From Desulfatitalea alkaliphila (GTDB taxonomy: Bacteria > Desulfobacterota > Desulfobacteria > Desulfobacterales > Desulfosarcinaceae): DNA of 64,000 nt. Shown piece after piece: positions 1-8,973 of the stretch (its first letter is position 1; each line of letters starts with the position of its first letter). The notes below the pieces were generated by a model. That model saw only the letters and a program-made list of their open reading frames with translations. It was not told the origin of the DNA and ran no database searches. Position numbers and translations under genes: made by a program. Where the stretch lies: the NCBI RefSeq assembly GCF_022968795.1, contig NZ_JALJRB010000002.1:308858-372857 (forward strand), written 5' to 3'.

Positions 1-504
1 ATGGTGGATTTGGCCGGAAAAGACATCCGGGGTTGTCTGGCTTGCGGCACCTGCACGCAAAAGATTGCATGTAGTCAACAGGACGATTTTGTTGAACTGC
101 TCCCACTTCTGACCGATCCCGCCGTTGCCGGCCTGATCGTGGCGACGCCGGTCTATTTCGGCACCATGACTTCCCAAGCCAAGGCCTTTCTGGACCGTTG
201 CGTGATCCTGCGGCGCAATGGCGCATTGTTCCGCGATAAAATCGGCGGCGCCATCGCGGTGGGCGGATTTCGCCACGGCGGACAGGAAACCACCGTCCAC
301 GCGGTTCACGCGGCCATGTTGATCCAGGACATGATCATCGTCGGCGATGGCCATAACACCTTCCATTACGGAGGCACGGTATGGAGCGGACACCCGGACG
401 GCGTGCAGCAGGATGCCTTCGGTCTGCAAACCGTCGCCAATCTCGGGCGGCGGGTCGCCGCGTTGGCCAGAAGGTTGCATTCCGACCGGTCGCCTTCGAC
501 CTGA
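1..504 (+). CDS. NADPH-dependent FMN reductase / iron-sulfur flavoprotein, 5'-truncated by window edge
   Basis: The protein has a flavodoxin-like core: a C-x2-C-x2-C segment (CLACGTC) followed by a Cys and an acidic pair, then the ATPVYFGTMTSQAKAFLDR segment typical of FMN-binding NADPH-dependent reductases and iron-sulfur flavoproteins. These proteins shuttle electrons between ferredoxin or NAD(P)H and small acceptors. Only about 167 residues are visible; the family usually has another 40-60 residues before the Cys motif, so the ATG at base 1 is probably internal and the gene starts outside the window. It converges on the ABC ATPase at 551-1315. The substrate cannot be deduced. Confidence 0.75.
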   Translation: MVDLAGKDIRGCLACGTCTQKIACSQQDDFVELLPLLTDPAVAGLIVATPVYFGTMTSQAKAFLDRCVILRRNGALFRDKIGGAIAVGGFRHGGQETTVHAVHAAMLIQDMIIVGDGHNTFHYGGTVWSGHPDGVQQDAFGLQTVANLGRRVAALARRLHSDRSPST

Positions 505-550
505 TCGGTTTGACGCGGGGAGGCCACCGTGTTCGCCCCTCGACTTCTTC

Positions 551-1315
551 TCAGCTCTCCGTTTGATGGAGCAGGGAGAGTATTTCACGGCGAATGCGGT
601 TGGCTTCCGGGCTTGTACGATCCCTCGGCCGATCCAGAGATACGTCGAAAATTTGCAGAATTCGTGAAGGCCTTGGACCGAAGACGGCGATACGGTCGCT
701 CAAGTAGACCGCCTCATCGACGTTATGGGTGACAAACAGGATCGTGTCCCTTCTTTCGGCCCATATCCGCAATAAGAAGTTCTGCATGTTGTTGCGGGAT
801 TGGCTGTCGAGAGACCCGAAAGGCTCGTCCATCAAGACGATGCGCGGGTTCGCGATCAGTGTCCGCGCAATGGCCACCCGCTGTTTCATGCCGCCGGACA
901 GCTCCTTGGGATATTTGTTCTCAAATCCTTCCAGACCGAAACTGCGGATGTATTCTCTGGCGGCAGCGCGTCTTCTGGCCTTGGGAACGCCTTGAATCTC
1001 CAATCCGACGTCGATATTGGCGATCAACCGGCGCCACGGGAAAAGGGCGAATTCCTGAAAAACGAGTCCCACCCGTGGATCACAACCTGTCAAAGGTTGG
1101 CCATCCAACCGCAAATCGCCGGTAGAAGCACTCTCCAGGCCGGCGATGATGCGCAGCAAAGTGGTTTTGCCGCATCCGCTGGGGCCGACCAATGAGACCA
1201 GTTGGCCCCGGGCAATGTCCAGGTCGATGTCGGCCAGCACAGGCAACTCGCCATCGGCATGTGCGTAATATTTTGTCAGGCCCCGCAGTTCCAGGTGCGT
1301 ACCCATTCGGTCCAT
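551..1315 (-). CDS. ABC transporter ATP-binding protein (nitrate/sulfonate/taurine type)
   Basis: This is a 254-residue ABC ATPase with Walker A (GPSGCGKTT), signature (LSGGMKQR), Walker B (RIVLMDEPFGSLD) and the switch His (VTHNVDEA), closest in style to SsuB/TauB/NrtD subunits. The chosen ATG at 1315 begins 1 base after the permease stop codon, indicating translational coupling; a longer open frame up to 1408 would overlap the permease. It should energise uptake by the permease at 1317-2072 with the binding protein at 2082-3107. The solute is unknown; related systems take up sulfonates, nitrate, cyanate or pyrimidine precursors. Confidence 0.9.
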   Translation of the reverse strand: MDRMGTHLELRGLTKYYAHADGELPVLADIDLDIARGQLVSLVGPSGCGKTTLLRIIAGLESASTGDLRLDGQPLTGCDPRVGLVFQEFALFPWRRLIANIDVGLEIQGVPKARRRAAAREYIRSFGLEGFENKYPKELSGGMKQRVAIARTLIANPRIVLMDEPFGSLDSQSRNNMQNFLLRIWAERRDTILFVTHNVDEAVYLSDRIAVFGPRPSRILQIFDVSLDRPRDRTSPEANRIRREILSLLHQTES

Positions 1316-1316
1316 C

Positions 1317-2072
1317 CTAGCGCCAACGCAAAAGGACGCGTTCCAAAAGGTGCAGCCCTGCGTCGATGGTAAAACCGATGGCGCCGATGACCACCATTCC
1401 GGCCACAATCTGGTCGGGCCGTTGAATGTCCCTTGCGGTCATGATCATGTAGCCCAGCCCGTACCCTTGACGCACACCCGTGAATTCGGCCGCCACCAGC
1501 GTCATCCAGCCGATGCCCAGCCCGATGCGCAACCCGGTGAAAATGGAGGGAAAGGCGCCGGGCAGGAGCACTTTCAAAAGAATGAAGCGCCGTGATGCAT
1601 TGAGCGTGCGCGCTGCTTCGATCAGGATCGGATCGATGGTCCGCACACCATTGACGGTGTTGAGCAGAATCGGAAAAAAGGCGCCCAGAAAAATGATGAA
1701 AGCAGCAGACTGATTGCCGATCCCGAACCACAGAATGGCAATGGGTATCCACGCAAGAGGTGGGATCGGCCGCACCATTTCGATAATTGGATCCAGTGCG
1801 GCATTCAACATCCGGGACCATCCCATGACAATGCCCAGCGGAATGGCCACCCCGGCTGCGATCAGATAGCCCCAGAAAACCCGCAGCAGGCTGTGATAGG
1901 CGTGTCCGGCCAACTGGTGGCCGGGCGGCATGCCGAGGGTGATCAGATCCCGCAGCCCGCGCAACACCTCAAGGGGCGACGGCAGCTTGTAGGCCGGAAT
2001 GAAACCCGCGCTGGACATGGCTTGCCACGCCAATAAAACCGCCAGCAACGGCAGCATCCGCTTAGCGGTCAT
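1317..2072 (-). CDS. ABC transporter permease (SsuC/TauC family)
   Basis: The 251-residue product is an integral inner-membrane protein with about six hydrophobic segments and the EAA loop region (IEAARTLNASRRFILLKVLLPGAFPSIFTGL) that docks to the ATPase. The mix of GWMTLVAAE and an EAARTLNAS-type loop is characteristic of sulfonate/taurine/nitrate importers. It lies 9 bases after the binding-protein gene and directly before the ATPase gene, so the three form one importer. No Cys-rich or fusion domains are present. Confidence 0.9.
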   Translation of the reverse strand: MTAKRMLPLLAVLLAWQAMSSAGFIPAYKLPSPLEVLRGLRDLITLGMPPGHQLAGHAYHSLLRVFWGYLIAAGVAIPLGIVMGWSRMLNAALDPIIEMVRPIPPLAWIPIAILWFGIGNQSAAFIIFLGAFFPILLNTVNGVRTIDPILIEAARTLNASRRFILLKVLLPGAFPSIFTGLRIGLGIGWMTLVAAEFTGVRQGYGLGYMIMTARDIQRPDQIVAGMVVIGAIGFTIDAGLHLLERVLLRWR

Positions 2073-2081
2073 AGGTGTGCA

Positions 2082-3107
2082 TCAATCATCGGTAATCGTC
2101 ACAGGCTGAATCAGTGCCTTGATGAAGGCGTCCGGGTCCGCTATCCGGATATACCCCAGATCGGACAAGAAGGCCACATAGGTGGCGGCGCTCGCGACAT
2201 TCAAACGGTCATTGAAATCGACATTGGCCATCGCCTGACGTACCGTTTCCTGATCCAGACCGGTGTATTGAACCGCCACGGCCAGCGCTTCCTGCGGGTT
2301 GCGGCGGATGAAATCGGTGGCCCGCCTATGGGCCGTCACGAAAGCGCGCACCTTTTCCAGATGGGCTGCCATCAGTCGATTGGAGGCCACCACGACGCAG
2401 CAGGGATGATCGGGCCATATTTCCCTGGAAACGATCAGATTGCGCCCCACCTTCAGCGCAGCCGCCTGCGACGGGTAGGGTTCCCAGGCGATAAAGGCGT
2501 CGATCTGCCCGCTGCGCAAGGCGGTGATCATCTCCGGTGGCTTGAGCACGATCATTTGCACGCTTTTTAAATCGATCTGATGGTCGTGAAGAGTTCTTTT
2601 CACTAAAAAGTCCTGAACGGTGGCATGGCCCGGAATGGCCACAGTGCGCCCTTTCAGGTCACCGACCGCGCCAATGGTCGAATCGACCCCAACCACCAGG
2701 GCCGATCCGACGGCGTTGGCCTGCGAGACCACGACCACGCCGGCCGTCTGGTTGGCCACCGCCGTCACCGTGGGCGCCAGGCCGACATAGGCCATGTCAA
2801 GCGCGCCGGCGGCGAATGCGGACATGATTTCCGGGCCGGCGCGAAAGACACCCGCAATTTCCACGTCTTTGCCTTCGGTTAAATACCCCTGCGCCAATGA
2901 GACCCATAGGGCCAGGTGATGAATGTCGTTTTGCAAATAAGCGATGCGCAGAGGACCGGCTTTATCCGGGCTTTCGGCCGGGCCCGGATGCTTTCGGGCC
3001 TCAGCGGCGGCAAGATAGGGCACCGTTTCGCTGCCATGGCCGTCGCAGGCTGTCGCCGGGTTCGGCAAAAGCACAGCGGCAAGCAGGATCAGAAATATCT
3101 TCATCAC
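2082..3107 (-). CDS. ABC transporter substrate-binding protein, NMT1/SsuA-like
   Basis: A 341-residue exported protein. The N terminus (KIFLILLAAVLLPNPATA) is a signal peptide; the following Cys lacks a good lipobox, so it is probably periplasmic rather than a lipoprotein. Segments LRIAYLQNDIHHLALWVSLAQGY, GALDMAYVGLAP and GQIDAFIAWEPYPSQA are typical of the NMT1/OpuAC-like fold that binds small organic anions or amines. The His-His after LQND may help define the pocket. Its ATG overlaps the stop of the upstream unknown gene (3104-3838) by 4 bases, so that gene is co-translated. The ligand is unknown. Confidence 0.85.
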   Translation of the reverse strand: MMKIFLILLAAVLLPNPATACDGHGSETVPYLAAAEARKHPGPAESPDKAGPLRIAYLQNDIHHLALWVSLAQGYLTEGKDVEIAGVFRAGPEIMSAFAAGALDMAYVGLAPTVTAVANQTAGVVVVSQANAVGSALVVGVDSTIGAVGDLKGRTVAIPGHATVQDFLVKRTLHDHQIDLKSVQMIVLKPPEMITALRSGQIDAFIAWEPYPSQAAALKVGRNLIVSREIWPDHPCCVVVASNRLMAAHLEKVRAFVTAHRRATDFIRRNPQEALAVAVQYTGLDQETVRQAMANVDFNDRLNVASAATYVAFLSDLGYIRIADPDAFIKALIQPVTITDD

Positions 3108-3838
3108 TTCGATATCCTTTCATCCGGATCGGACACGGTTTCCACTTCGATATATCGGTTGACCGGCAATCCGGCGTAGATCACAGCCCCCGGACAAGGC
3201 ACGACGAGCTTGCGCCGATAAGCGGCGCCGATGACATTGAACAGCTCCAGACATGCCGAGCATACCTGATTGGTCTGCCCGATGGAATAGGGTACGATTT
3301 CACCGCTGGATTCGACGAAATAGGCGGGCTCCAGAAAATTGGCGTGGTTGGCGCAGTGTGTAATGAACAGTTCATCGAAGCGTTGGCCCCTGATACCCAT
3401 TATCCGCATCCATTTTTCCTGTTGGGATGGATCCTCGGCCGACAAATCATCCCAGGCGGCCGGCTTGGCATTGCGGTAGCTGGATCTTTGGATCAGTTGC
3501 AGCTGTTGTCCTCGGTCGGGTAACCGCGGTGCGCGGAAACCGGTCTTGCGCAGCAGAATTTGGGGGGACAGCCCGAAGCCATCAAGGCCTTTGTCGCTTA
3601 CGATCAAATAGCGGCCGGCCATGGGTGAATCCCAGTACCAGGACAACGGCCTTTGACACAATCGGGTTTTTCTCCAGGTGTCCGGCACGACGATGCCGAT
3701 TTTGATGTGGCGTGCCAGCGGACTGCAAACAACTTTGCGGGCTTCGTGCGGCTCCATGCCGCATATGGCCAGCTGCGCTTTCAGATGCTGGACGGTTTGG
3801 GCGTCGGCCCAGTAGGCATATTTGTAAACAGGAGCCAT
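3104..3838 (-). CDS. Unknown protein, possibly DUF169-like
   Basis: The 244-residue product has no signal peptide or membrane segment. It contains several Cys (CGMEPHEARKVVC near the N terminus and CSACLELF then VPCPGA near the C terminus) that could bind a metal or cluster. Its size and the closing CPGAVIYA segment recall DUF169 proteins, but I am not certain. It overlaps the ABC binding-protein gene by 4 bases (ATGA) and follows the CCG protein by 30 bases, so it belongs to the same transcription unit. A link to substrate uptake or metal-centre handling is only contextual. Confidence 0.7.
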   Translation of the reverse strand: MAPVYKYAYWADAQTVQHLKAQLAICGMEPHEARKVVCSPLARHIKIGIVVPDTWRKTRLCQRPLSWYWDSPMAGRYLIVSDKGLDGFGLSPQILLRKTGFRAPRLPDRGQQLQLIQRSSYRNAKPAAWDDLSAEDPSQQEKWMRIMGIRGQRFDELFITHCANHANFLEPAYFVESSGEIVPYSIGQTNQVCSACLELFNVIGAAYRRKLVVPCPGAVIYAGLPVNRYIEVETVSDPDERISK

Positions 3839-3868
3839 TTTCGGCGTTCCACTCTCGTTGGCGTATGG

Positions 3869-5806
3869 TCAGGCATCATTTCGGGCTGCACGACGGGCAG
3901 CTTTCTCCTTTTCGCGAGCCGCCCGGCGCGCTGCCCGTTTCGCCTCCTTATCGGAGGTGTCGCCGTCGGCCACCGACATCTTTTCGCCGTTCGAGGGCGC
4001 CGATGTTGCCTCCGGTACCGGCTCAGGGGCCGGCGTCGGTGCCTTGATCGTCACCCCCGCACCCTCAGGAGCAGGGTTTTCCGCCGCTTTCTGGCGACGT
4101 GCGGCACGTTTTTCCGCCCGCCGGCGCTCCTTTTCATCATCTGCGGGCGGCTGGCTCGGTGCCGTCGGTGCCGCCTGCACGGATTCCTTCGCGGGTGCCG
4201 CCAATGCATCCGATTGGGGCGTTGCAAGTGACGCCGGAGCGGGTGCGGTAGTGCCGCGCCGCGCCGCACGCCGCGCCGCGCGTGCGGCTTCTTTTCCAGA
4301 TCGGTCATCCGGGTCGGCTGGCGATGGCGCAGCGCCAGTGTCTTGCGATGCGGAAACCGCTGCCGGTGCGACTTCAAGGGAGGGGCTCGACGCAGCGTTT
4401 GCGGCCGGGGCATTCGACGCCTGTTGTTGTGCCGAACCGCCTGCAGCCCCTGCCGCCTTCTCGAACACATCATAACCCAGAAGCGATTCCGCCACCAGGC
4501 TGCTGATATCCTTCATCACCAGCTGGGACCCCATGGCCGTAATCCCGATGTTCAACCCCTGAAAGCAAAAAGGACAGCAGGACACCAACTGGCCGGCGCC
4601 CGTCTCCTCGGCTTCTTTGATGCGCCTTTGGGCCATGCGATTCTGAATATCGGGATAGCCGGCCTTGAGGCCGCCTCCGGCGCCGCAGCAGCGCGAGTAT
4701 TCACGATTGCGCGGCATTTCCACCAGTTTGAGACCGGGGATGGCCTCCATGATCATGCGAGGCGCGTCGAAACCACCGGTGGCCCGGCCCAGGTGACAGG
4801 GGTCGTGATAGGTGACGGTGCGCTCCACCCGGTGCTTAAAATGCAGTTGGCCCTTCTGCAACAGCCGCGTCAGGTACTCCACCGTGTGGAGCACTTCGAA
4901 ATTCAGGGGAGCCACCTTGGGATAATCCTGCAAAATGGTTTTAAAACACCCCGAGCAGGAACTGATCAGGGTCTCGATGCCCAGGCTGTTGAAGATGTCG
5001 ATGTTTTCCTTAAAGACTCTTTTATGTTCCGGATCTCCCATACGCAGCAACACGCTGGCGCAGCACTTTTCCTCGCTTCCCAAAATACCGTAATCGATAT
5101 CAAGGGCTTCCAGGATATTGATACTGTTGATCGCCACCTGCTTCACATTGACATCATAAGCAGCCGTACAGCCGAAAAAGAGCAGTACTTTGCCGCCGGT
5201 TTTGCGAATCTCACGCGGCATGGCCTGCAACAGTCCGTCCTTGATGGCGCGGCGCGCCCATTTGGTGCGACCGGCGCGCGGCTGTTGCCACGGATTGTCA
5301 AAGGACTTGACGCTTTTGGCCAGTCCCTTCTGGGCTTCCAGCGGACCGTAACCGGCTTCCACCATGATGCGGCGCAGTTCTTCCCACAAGTTGACCGTTT
5401 CAATGTGGGCCGGGCAGACCACTTCGCATTGACCGCAGGTGGAGCATTCATAAAGGTTGTTGACAAAGGTTTCGATTTCCGCGCGTCCAATGGCGCGGTA
5501 ATTGGAGATGCGCGTCAACCAGCGGCGCAGCGTAGGGCTCACCTTCTTGCTTTTGATGATGCCCGCCAGCAAGCCGTGTTGCGCTCTGGCGATCTTGAGA
5601 AATTCAGCGACTTTCGCCCGGGGCAGAATGGCTTCCTTGGCATCCTGGTCATACACCGGGCACCAGGTCAGACACTCGCCGCAGCGGGTGCAGGCATCCA
5701 GCGCGATGAGCTGCCGCATATTGAGGTGCTTGAGCGGCAACTCCAGGTTTTCGCCTGGCGCGGTGCCGGGTTCGTTCCGGGGATCGGTCGGGTTGTCTTT
5801 GCTCAT
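3869..5806 (-). CDS. CCG-domain iron-sulfur protein (HdrD/TmcB-like) with long Ala/Arg-rich C-terminal tail
   Basis: The first ~445 residues form a complete HdrD/HmcF/TmcB-type protein: two 4Fe-4S motifs (CTRCGECLTWCP and CSTCGQCEVVCP), then two cysteine-rich CCG domains (FFGC...KCC...CSGC and DPCH...RCC...CCPFC). Such proteins are cytoplasmic electron-transfer subunits on membrane quinone or cytochrome complexes. After VFEKAAG comes a tail of about 200 residues, low complexity, Ala/Pro-rich, with three blocks of Ala-Ala-Arg-Arg/Lys repeats, not part of the family core. Start is 5806 (AGGCGA upstream) or the in-frame ATG at 5833. It follows the cytochromes at 5896-8971 and is probably their cytoplasmic partner. 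Confidence 0.85.
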   Translation of the reverse strand: MSKDNPTDPRNEPGTAPGENLELPLKHLNMRQLIALDACTRCGECLTWCPVYDQDAKEAILPRAKVAEFLKIARAQHGLLAGIIKSKKVSPTLRRWLTRISNYRAIGRAEIETFVNNLYECSTCGQCEVVCPAHIETVNLWEELRRIMVEAGYGPLEAQKGLAKSVKSFDNPWQQPRAGRTKWARRAIKDGLLQAMPREIRKTGGKVLLFFGCTAAYDVNVKQVAINSINILEALDIDYGILGSEEKCCASVLLRMGDPEHKRVFKENIDIFNSLGIETLISSCSGCFKTILQDYPKVAPLNFEVLHTVEYLTRLLQKGQLHFKHRVERTVTYHDPCHLGRATGGFDAPRMIMEAIPGLKLVEMPRNREYSRCCGAGGGLKAGYPDIQNRMAQRRIKEAEETGAGQLVSCCPFCFQGLNIGITAMGSQLVMKDISSLVAESLLGYDVFEKAAGAAGGSAQQQASNAPAANAASSPSLEVAPAAVSASQDTGAAPSPADPDDRSGKEAARAARRAARRGTTAPAPASLATPQSDALAAPAKESVQAAPTAPSQPPADDEKERRRAEKRAARRQKAAENPAPEGAGVTIKAPTPAPEPVPEATSAPSNGEKMSVADGDTSDKEAKRAARRAAREKEKAARRAARNDA

Positions 5807-5895
5807 TGGTTCGCCTATTGGATACCGATTCATATCATCGATTTGTTAGTGGTTTGTCACCGCCTGCCACTGTCCCGGCATTGGCGGCGGCAAGA

Positions 5896-7368
5896 CTATA
5901 CCCGCTTGGATTTGTCAGTACCATCGACCTCTTCCAGCAGATAGGTTAAAGGCACATTGATCACGTGTTTAAGTTTGCCGTAAGGCAGACTGGCGATGAA
6001 GGCGAGGCCGACGACAGCATGGGCGTACCACAGCCATGGATAAACGATGCGCCAGTCCAAGGGCAGCAAATCCATCAATCTGGACAACGGGTAGCCGATA
6101 AAAGAGTGGACCGCCACCTCGGGCGCAATCCCGGTCATCGCAATGCGGGCGCCGGCCGCCACGAATCCCAGCACCACCAGTAATCCGATCAGACCCAAGG
6201 CGATGTTGTCCTTGATTTCGGTGAGCACGTGGGGTGGCTTGACCACAAAGCGCTGAACGGCGGCCCATGCAATGCCCAACAAGATCATCAGGCCGGAGAG
6301 GTCATAAAAGAAGGCGGTGAACGGGTGATTCTTGTCGATCAGCGCCAGGGCCAGGTCCCCATCGGGGTTCAGACTGAACAAAACGCCGGTGAAAACGCTC
6401 AGCAAAAAGCGAACGACGATGGCGACAAAGATCAAAGCGTGCATGGACCAGCGCTGTACGCTCTCTTTTAGAATGCGGCGCTGCAAAAAGATGTCCAGCA
6501 ACAACGTTTTTAAAACAATCAGAACTTTGCGTGAGAACAAGGTGTTCCAGACAGCTTCCGACGTCAAACCGATTTTCTGGTGCAACGATTCGTCCTCGCC
6601 TTTCACGCTGCCGACAAACCAGAAACGAACCATGAGCAATAGCCCTACCAGCAGGGCCAGCGCCGCCAGCATGAACAATGGATGGTTCAGCGACCAGGAG
6701 GCCGGGTGACAAGCGACACACAGCAGGCTTTTGGCCGGTAAAACCGCAGCCGGCGCCCCGACCGCGTTCTGGTCATGGTGGCAGCGACGGCAGGTCTCCG
6801 GGTCGGTCGTATCCTGCAGTGCATGATCAACCCTTCCGGTAAGCGGAGGCATCTCGCCGGCGCCATCGATGGCGGCAAGCCGGATGCGATCGGTATCGCC
6901 ATCCTGCATGACCGCCTCATGGGTGAAGTGGCAAGCCTGGCAGTCGACCCGCAAGTGGGGGGCACTGGCGGTGCCTTCGCCGTGGACGGTGTGGCAGTCA
7001 CGGCATTGGGCGCCCATGTCGGTCCGGTGGGGTGAACGCGCCACATCGGTGTGGCACTGGACGCAGGCGACGAACCGATGGGGCGAGTTCTGGAAAGAGG
7101 CCGCCTCGACCTGCAGGGAAATGTTGCGGTCGTCGAGGTTGCGCGTACTGCTTTCCGGCGTGGCGTGGCAGGAGAAACAAAATGCTCTCGATGTGGCAAC
7201 GCCCTCATTGGTATTGACATTCGGCCGCCGGTGGCAGTCCAGGCAAACCAGTTCCCGGGCGCCGGCGGCCCCTTGCATCTCACTGACCATGGGCTTGTCG
7301 ATGGCGGCAAACAGCATAAGTGCCGTCACGGCTATGATTCCCAATCCTGTCCAGGCTTTTCCACTCAT
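5896..7368 (-). CDS. Membrane-anchored heptaheme cytochrome c fused to a NarI-like cytochrome b domain
   Basis: The 490-residue protein begins with a membrane anchor (residues ~7-24), followed by an extracytoplasmic region with seven CXXCH motifs (CLDCH, CFSCH, CVQCH, CRDCH, CQACH, CRRCH, CVACH), then about five hydrophobic helices resembling the nitrate reductase gamma/HmeC/TmcC heme-b subunit. It should pass electrons between a periplasmic cytochrome pool and the membrane quinones or the cytoplasmic CCG protein encoded 90 bases downstream. The multiheme-plus-NarI fusion resembles the Tmc, Hmc and Dsr membrane complexes of sulfate reducers but matches none exactly. The start is the first ATG; no strong Shine-Dalgarno sequence is visible. 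Confidence 0.85.
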   Translation of the reverse strand: MSGKAWTGLGIIAVTALMLFAAIDKPMVSEMQGAAGARELVCLDCHRRPNVNTNEGVATSRAFCFSCHATPESSTRNLDDRNISLQVEAASFQNSPHRFVACVQCHTDVARSPHRTDMGAQCRDCHTVHGEGTASAPHLRVDCQACHFTHEAVMQDGDTDRIRLAAIDGAGEMPPLTGRVDHALQDTTDPETCRRCHHDQNAVGAPAAVLPAKSLLCVACHPASWSLNHPLFMLAALALLVGLLLMVRFWFVGSVKGEDESLHQKIGLTSEAVWNTLFSRKVLIVLKTLLLDIFLQRRILKESVQRWSMHALIFVAIVVRFLLSVFTGVLFSLNPDGDLALALIDKNHPFTAFFYDLSGLMILLGIAWAAVQRFVVKPPHVLTEIKDNIALGLIGLLVVLGFVAAGARIAMTGIAPEVAVHSFIGYPLSRLMDLLPLDWRIVYPWLWYAHAVVGLAFIASLPYGKLKHVINVPLTYLLEEVDGTDKSKRV

Positions 7369-7386
7369 GGAATTAGAGATCCCTCG

Positions 7387-8073
7387 CTATTGTTCAGGTT
7401 TCATCGATGGATTCGATCCGCTGTGTGCCGCCGTCGCTCTGCCGGTGAAAATGGACATGTCGGCAGGATAAACGGCAGGCCGCAAATGGGCCATGCCGAT
7501 GTGGATGAAGAATTTGATTACAATGGCCAACAGGGCTTCATAAAAATGGAGCACCTGGGCCAGGTTGATGAAAAAGCCCGGCAGCCACAGGGTGAAAAAT
7601 TCAGGGAACCATAACAGCAGCCCGGTGATCCCCATGGTGTTCATTCCGATAAAAACCGCCCAGTAATCGATCTTTTCCATATAGGAGAATTTGTCGAATT
7701 GTGGCGCTTGCGGACGCGTACCGAGGAAATAGCCGACATTGTGACGCAGATCCTTCAAGTCCTTCAAGCTGGGGAGAATGGAGTGCGGCCCTGTGAGGCG
7801 GCCCCGCAGTACCCATTTGTAATAGAGAAACCACAGGCCGTGGATCACCACCGTCGCATATGTGATCACAGCGCAGGCACGGTGTACCCAGGCGGCGCCG
7901 GCCGAACCGCCCATCAGCCACATGAAAGCCCGCGCCGGCCAAGAAGCACTGAAGGCCAGCGACAATCCGGTGGCCGCCAGCCCGGTGAAGCCGACCATCA
8001 CCACGAGGTGCAGAAAACGGTGCAACACCGAAAAACGAATGACGGACGTTTCCGAAGGGTGATGCTCTTGCAT
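7387..8073 (-). CDS. Di-heme cytochrome b subunit (FdnI / b561-like)
   Basis: A 228-residue membrane protein with four predicted transmembrane helices and conserved His residues placed as in formate dehydrogenase gamma or b561-type subunits (VLHRFLHLVVMVGF, WVHRACAVITYATVVIHGLWF, LHFYEALLAIVIKFFIHIGMAHL). Such subunits bind two b hemes and exchange electrons with quinone. It is 19 bases upstream of the heptaheme fusion gene and immediately follows the hexaheme gene, so it is one membrane subunit of the same complex. The C-terminal ~25 residues are polar and cytoplasmic. Confidence 0.85.
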   Translation of the reverse strand: MQEHHPSETSVIRFSVLHRFLHLVVMVGFTGLAATGLSLAFSASWPARAFMWLMGGSAGAAWVHRACAVITYATVVIHGLWFLYYKWVLRGRLTGPHSILPSLKDLKDLRHNVGYFLGTRPQAPQFDKFSYMEKIDYWAVFIGMNTMGITGLLLWFPEFFTLWLPGFFINLAQVLHFYEALLAIVIKFFIHIGMAHLRPAVYPADMSIFTGRATAAHSGSNPSMKPEQ

Positions 8074-8074
8074 A

Positions 8075-8971
8075 TCAATGCTTCCTCAATTTTTCATGCA
8101 GCTCGCGCAGTATCCATAAAATGCTGTGTCCGAAAAAGAACACCAGGGACAAAGCAACCACGATCACGGCCGCCAGCCGTACCCGTTCGATCCAGCGTAT
8201 GGCGGTGTTCTTGTCATTGTCTTCCGGTTTCAAATGATCGGCCGAAGCATGAATCACGATATTGGCATACTCGGGGCCCGCATCGGAATGACAGCGGCGA
8301 CAGGCTGCCAAGGCCGTTTCCGGGTCACGTAGCGAGGCGGTGGTATGGGCACCATGGCAGTCTGTGCAGTAGGCGGCGGATGCCGTTTTCAGATCCGCTG
8401 CCAGCCGTCCGTGAATATTGTCCCGATAACTGGCGCCATGGGCCGGATGACATTGACTGCAAACCACGATCATGCGCCGGCCGCTTTCAACCCGCGACAG
8501 GCCGGAAGGATCGTAATGGGAGGAATGACAGGCGCCGCAGGTCGGCGCCGCATACAACGCCGGCGGCCAAACCGCCGGCGCGCGCTGCGTCCCGTCCGCC
8601 TCATCACTCCTGGCGCGTGCGTGGCCGCCGGCCATGTAGCGGTCATAAGATACCTGATGACATTTCTGGCAGCGGCCATAATCGTAGGAAGAGATCGCCG
8701 GCGTTTTCAAGAAGCCGGGACCTTCTGGATCGGGGTGGGCGCGGCCGCTTTCAATCATCGTACCGTGGCAATCTTCACATTTGAAACCTGAATGGGCAGC
8801 GGCCGAGAAGCGGTTCATGTCAACGAACCAGCCACTGTCCGACGTTACCGCGCGATTCGGTTGCCCTGCTGCGAACCCCGGCAATAGGAGAGCGGTCAGG
8901 GCTACAGCCGCCGCCAACAAACCACAAACAAGCGTTTGCTGCAAAATACTGGAAATACGTTGGCGATCCAA
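8075..8971 (-). CDS. Hexaheme cytochrome c with N- and C-terminal membrane segments (TTG start)
   Basis: Six CXXCH motifs are present (CEDCH, CQKCH, CGACH, CSQCH, CTDCH, CRRCH). An N-terminal hydrophobic stretch serves as signal or anchor and a second helix lies near the C terminus (VRLAAVIVVALSLVFFFGHSILWIL). I place the start at the TTG at 8971: GGAG lies 6 bases upstream and the codon follows the stop of the previous gene (8974) by 2 bases, whereas the in-frame ATG at 9046 would force a 73-base overlap. With the cytochrome b at 7387-8073 and the heptaheme fusion it makes a membrane complex with 13 predicted c hemes. Confidence 0.8.
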   Translation of the reverse strand: MDRQRISSILQQTLVCGLLAAAVALTALLLPGFAAGQPNRAVTSDSGWFVDMNRFSAAAHSGFKCEDCHGTMIESGRAHPDPEGPGFLKTPAISSYDYGRCQKCHQVSYDRYMAGGHARARSDEADGTQRAPAVWPPALYAAPTCGACHSSHYDPSGLSRVESGRRMIVVCSQCHPAHGASYRDNIHGRLAADLKTASAAYCTDCHGAHTTASLRDPETALAACRRCHSDAGPEYANIVIHASADHLKPEDNDKNTAIRWIERVRLAAVIVVALSLVFFFGHSILWILRELHEKLRKH

Positions 8972-8973
8972 AG

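Noticed and set aside
4343..5944. 533-codon plus-strand open frame
   Set aside because: Antisense to the CCG protein gene, low-information composition.
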